Source of the DNA: Caldilineae bacterium
GTDB lineage: Bacteria; Chloroflexota; Anaerolineae; J102
NCBI GenBank assembly: GCA_011176555.1
Contig: DUEF01000208.1
Coordinates: 1 to 7,581 of the forward strand
DNA: 7,581 nucleotides
Direction of reading: 5' to 3'
Shown: one piece after another, positions 6,100-7,581 of the stretch
Layout of the letters: each line of letters starts with the position of its first letter
How positions within the stretch are numbered: position 1 is the first letter of the stretch
Made by a program: the position numbers and the translations under genes
The notes under the pieces: generated by a model
The model's input: only the letters and a program-made list of their open reading frames with translations
The model's database searches: none
Told to the model about the DNA's origin: nothing

Positions 6100-6185
6100 A
6101 CCAGGAGGCCGGGGAGCCGGTAAACCAGGAAATGAGGTGATCTGGATGGGGCGCCTCCGGTCGACCGTTTTACTGGTCTGCTGGC
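6092..6185. repeat. Degenerate 8-bp repeat array, two facing orientations (locus B)
   Basis: Five contiguous plus-strand units in exact 8-base phase: ACCGGGAA (6092), ACCAGGAG (6100), GCCGGGGA (6108), GCCGGTAA (6116), ACCAGGAA (6124). After 22 bases come units of the opposite orientation: CCTCCGGT (6154), a poor unit CGACCGTT (6162), TTACTGGT (6170) and CTGCTGGC (6178), again in 8-base phase. Bases 6116-6131 and 6170-6185 are complementary at 12 of 16 positions. The unit CCTCCGGT is identical to one in array A. The array separates the divergent promoters. Confidence 0.75.
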
Positions 6186-6193
6186 CCGCTCAA

Positions 6194-6202
6194 TGGTATA
6201 CT
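6194..6202 (+). promoter_or_regulatory. Extended -10 of a leaderless PP2C transcript
   Basis: TGG-TATACT ends at 6202, and the A of the start ATG is base 6209, seven bases on, exactly where transcription should begin. No SD fits between. This points to a leaderless mRNA. No clear -35 is seen. Confidence 0.6.
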
Positions 6203-6208
6203 GCCCCC

Positions 6209-7581
6209 ATGCCAGCATTCTACTCGGTCCAAGTTCGCACCCACACTGGCAGTGTACGCGAGATCAACGAAGACGCCATTAGCACGGTGCTCGATTGGCG
6301 CGAAACATTGGGCCTGGAAGATAAAGACCAACGCACTCGCGGCCATCTATTCGCAATTTCAGATGGCATGGGGGGACATGCCGCCGGAGAAATCGCCAGC
6401 AACCTGGTGATCGATACGCTCTTTCAGAGCTACTATGCAAGTGAATCGGTTTCTGTGCGCGACGCCCTGGCGCAAGCGATCGCAGACGCCAACCAGGCTG
6501 TGTGTGAGCAGGCGGAAGCGAACCCGACTTACGCTGGCATGGGAGCCACCTTGGTTGCGGCGGTTCTGCTGGAGGACGAACTCGTAATTGGCAATGTCGG
6601 TGACAGTCGCGCCTACCTCTTTCGGGATGGTGAAGTCTCGCAGATAACGCACGACCATTCCTGGGTGGCGGAGCAGGTGAAGGCGGGCGTGTTCACCGAA
6701 GAAAAGGCGAGTCATCATCCCTATCGGAATGTCATCACCCGCTCACTTGGCCCCGACCGCGATTCTACACCCGACTTTTTCCACCTGCAAGCCAAGCCGG
6801 GCGATGTGCTTTTGCTCTGCACCGATGGCCTGAGCAATCTCCTGACTGACGAAGAACTGGCGCAGTTTCTCAAAGCTTATCCCTCCGACCAAGCTGCCGA
6901 TGTGCTCTTGGAACAGGTGCTGGAGCGGGGCGCTCCCGACAACGTCACCTTCGCCCTGATCGACATCTTGGGAGAAACAGGCCGCAAGCGCCGTCGGGCG
7001 TGGCCTTGGCTCCTGATTATCTTCGCCCTGATTTTCGTCTCCCTCTTCTTTCTGAGCGACAATTTTGGCCCCAATAGTCAGTTGCGCCCGACGCCATCGG
7101 CAGCCACGGTGGGCGATGCTCAAAAGACCGTCCCGGCATCGCCCCACCCGGCCAGCGCCACTCCGCCGCCTACGCCCACTTTGCCGCCTGCGCCCGTACA
7201 GCCTCTGCGCATGGCCGAAATCGTTCTGCCCCCCGCCGACGCCGTCGGGGTGGATAGCGCCAGCCTTGATAGCCGATTCAGCACGACAGCCGCTTCAAGT
7301 AACAGATCTCGCGGTCTTCCCCAGCGCGAACGCTATGTCTACTATCTCCGAGGCGGCGTCGAGACCAGCCGGGCCGATTCGGATGCGTGGACGATTTCTG
7401 TTTTGCATGGAGACCCCGGGGGGCGGAAGGTTCGTTACACCTTGATCGCACATGGTCCCTGGATCGATAAAGAAACCAGGCCCCGTGTCGGAGATGAGAT
7501 CGCCATTATCGCCTGGCCGACTCCCGAAGATCAAATACAAGGTGAAATTATTTTGGATCCCTTGATGATCATGGATTCGCA
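6209..7581 (+). CDS. PP2C-family Ser/Thr phosphatase with membrane helix and outer tail (457 residues seen; runs off right edge)
   Basis: PPM/PP2C (Stp-like) metal-dependent protein phosphatase, which reverses Ser/Thr kinase phosphorylation. The catalytic domain (about 1-253) carries REINED (17-22), AISDGMGGHAAGE with Asp52 and Gly53, GMGATL (110-115), GNVGDSRAY (128-136), HDHSWV (148-153), CTDGLSN with Asp206 and APDNVT with Asp244, so the metal-site residues appear intact. A basic RKRRR (259-263) then a hydrophobic helix (about 265-282) predicts one membrane crossing with the catalytic domain inside. A Pro/Thr/Ala-rich linker (about 289-335) leads to an extracytoplasmic region (about 336-457) with no family I recognise, beta-like at its end. 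The frame is open to the edge. ATG at 6209 is the first start and matches the family N-terminus. It is divergent from the two-component operon; a cognate kinase is not in the window. Confidence 0.95.
   Translation, partial: MPAFYSVQVRTHTGSVREINEDAISTVLDWRETLGLEDKDQRTRGHLFAISDGMGGHAAGEIASNLVIDTLFQSYYASESVSVRDALAQAIADANQAVCEQAEANPTYAGMGATLVAAVLLEDELVIGNVGDSRAYLFRDGEVSQITHDHSWVAEQVKAGVFTEEKASHHPYRNVITRSLGPDRDSTPDFFHLQAKPGDVLLLCTDGLSNLLTDEELAQFLKAYPSDQAADVLLEQVLERGAPDNVTFALIDILGETGRKRRRAWPWLLIIFALIFVSLFFLSDNFGPNSQLRPTPSAATVGDAQKTVPASPHPASATPPPTPTLPPAPVQPLRMAEIVLPPADAVGVDSASLDSRFSTTAASSNRSRGLPQRERYVYYLRGGVETSRADSDAWTISVLHGDPGGRKVRYTLIAHGPWIDKETRPRVGDEIAIIAWPTPEDQIQGEIILDPLMIMDS

Noticed and set aside
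6743..7147. Minus-strand open frame of 134 codons opposite the phosphatase
   Set aside because: It overlaps conserved PP2C motifs on the plus strand and shows nothing recognisable.

Overview
The window looks like chromosomal DNA of a GC-rich bacterium. I lean towards Chloroflexota (Anaerolineae/Caldilineae-like). The reasons are a PP2C phosphatase with one membrane helix and a Pro/Thr-rich extracytoplasmic tail, TATACT-type extended -10 boxes, genes with and without Shine-Dalgarno (SD) sequences side by side, and degenerate GGTTTCCC-type octamer arrays between genes. This assignment is inference; no rRNA or other marker gene is present. No tRNA, rRNA, CRISPR array, transposase or integrase was seen.

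Seven of the eight protein genes lie on the minus strand. Read in their own direction (from high to low coordinates) they are: an OmpR-family response regulator (5931-5242), its sensor histidine kinase (5220-3784), a THUMP-like class I methyltransferase overlapping the kinase by ATGA (3787-2600), a CinA C-terminal-domain (PncC-type) amidohydrolase with an added C-terminal domain and no ordinary start codon (about 2519-1752), a flavin reductase-like FMN protein (1686-1204), an SCP2 sterol-carrier-like protein (1014-604), and an iron-containing alcohol dehydrogenase running off the left edge (593-1). The only plus-strand gene is a PP2C Ser/Thr phosphatase (6209 to the right edge), divergent from the two-component operon. 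The first and last genes are cut by the window.

There are probably four minus-strand transcription units. The regulator, kinase and methyltransferase start from a TATAAT box near 6071-6076. cinA may have its own promoter near 2551-2579. The flavin reductase may have one near 1732-1759. SCP2 and the dehydrogenase start from an extended -10 near 1083-1091 and are translationally coupled. The phosphatase appears to be leaderless.

The two longest non-coding stretches (1015-1203 and 5932-6208) each hold an array of degenerate 8-bp units, first in one orientation and then in the other. The second array sits between the divergent promoters of the two signalling systems. The two-component leader also holds a possible 21-codon upstream ORF and two mutually exclusive stems. 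Nothing here is clearly a new defence or mobile system. The best leads are the octamer arrays, the leader architecture, the AUA-type start of cinA, the cinA fusion and the transmembrane phosphatase tail.
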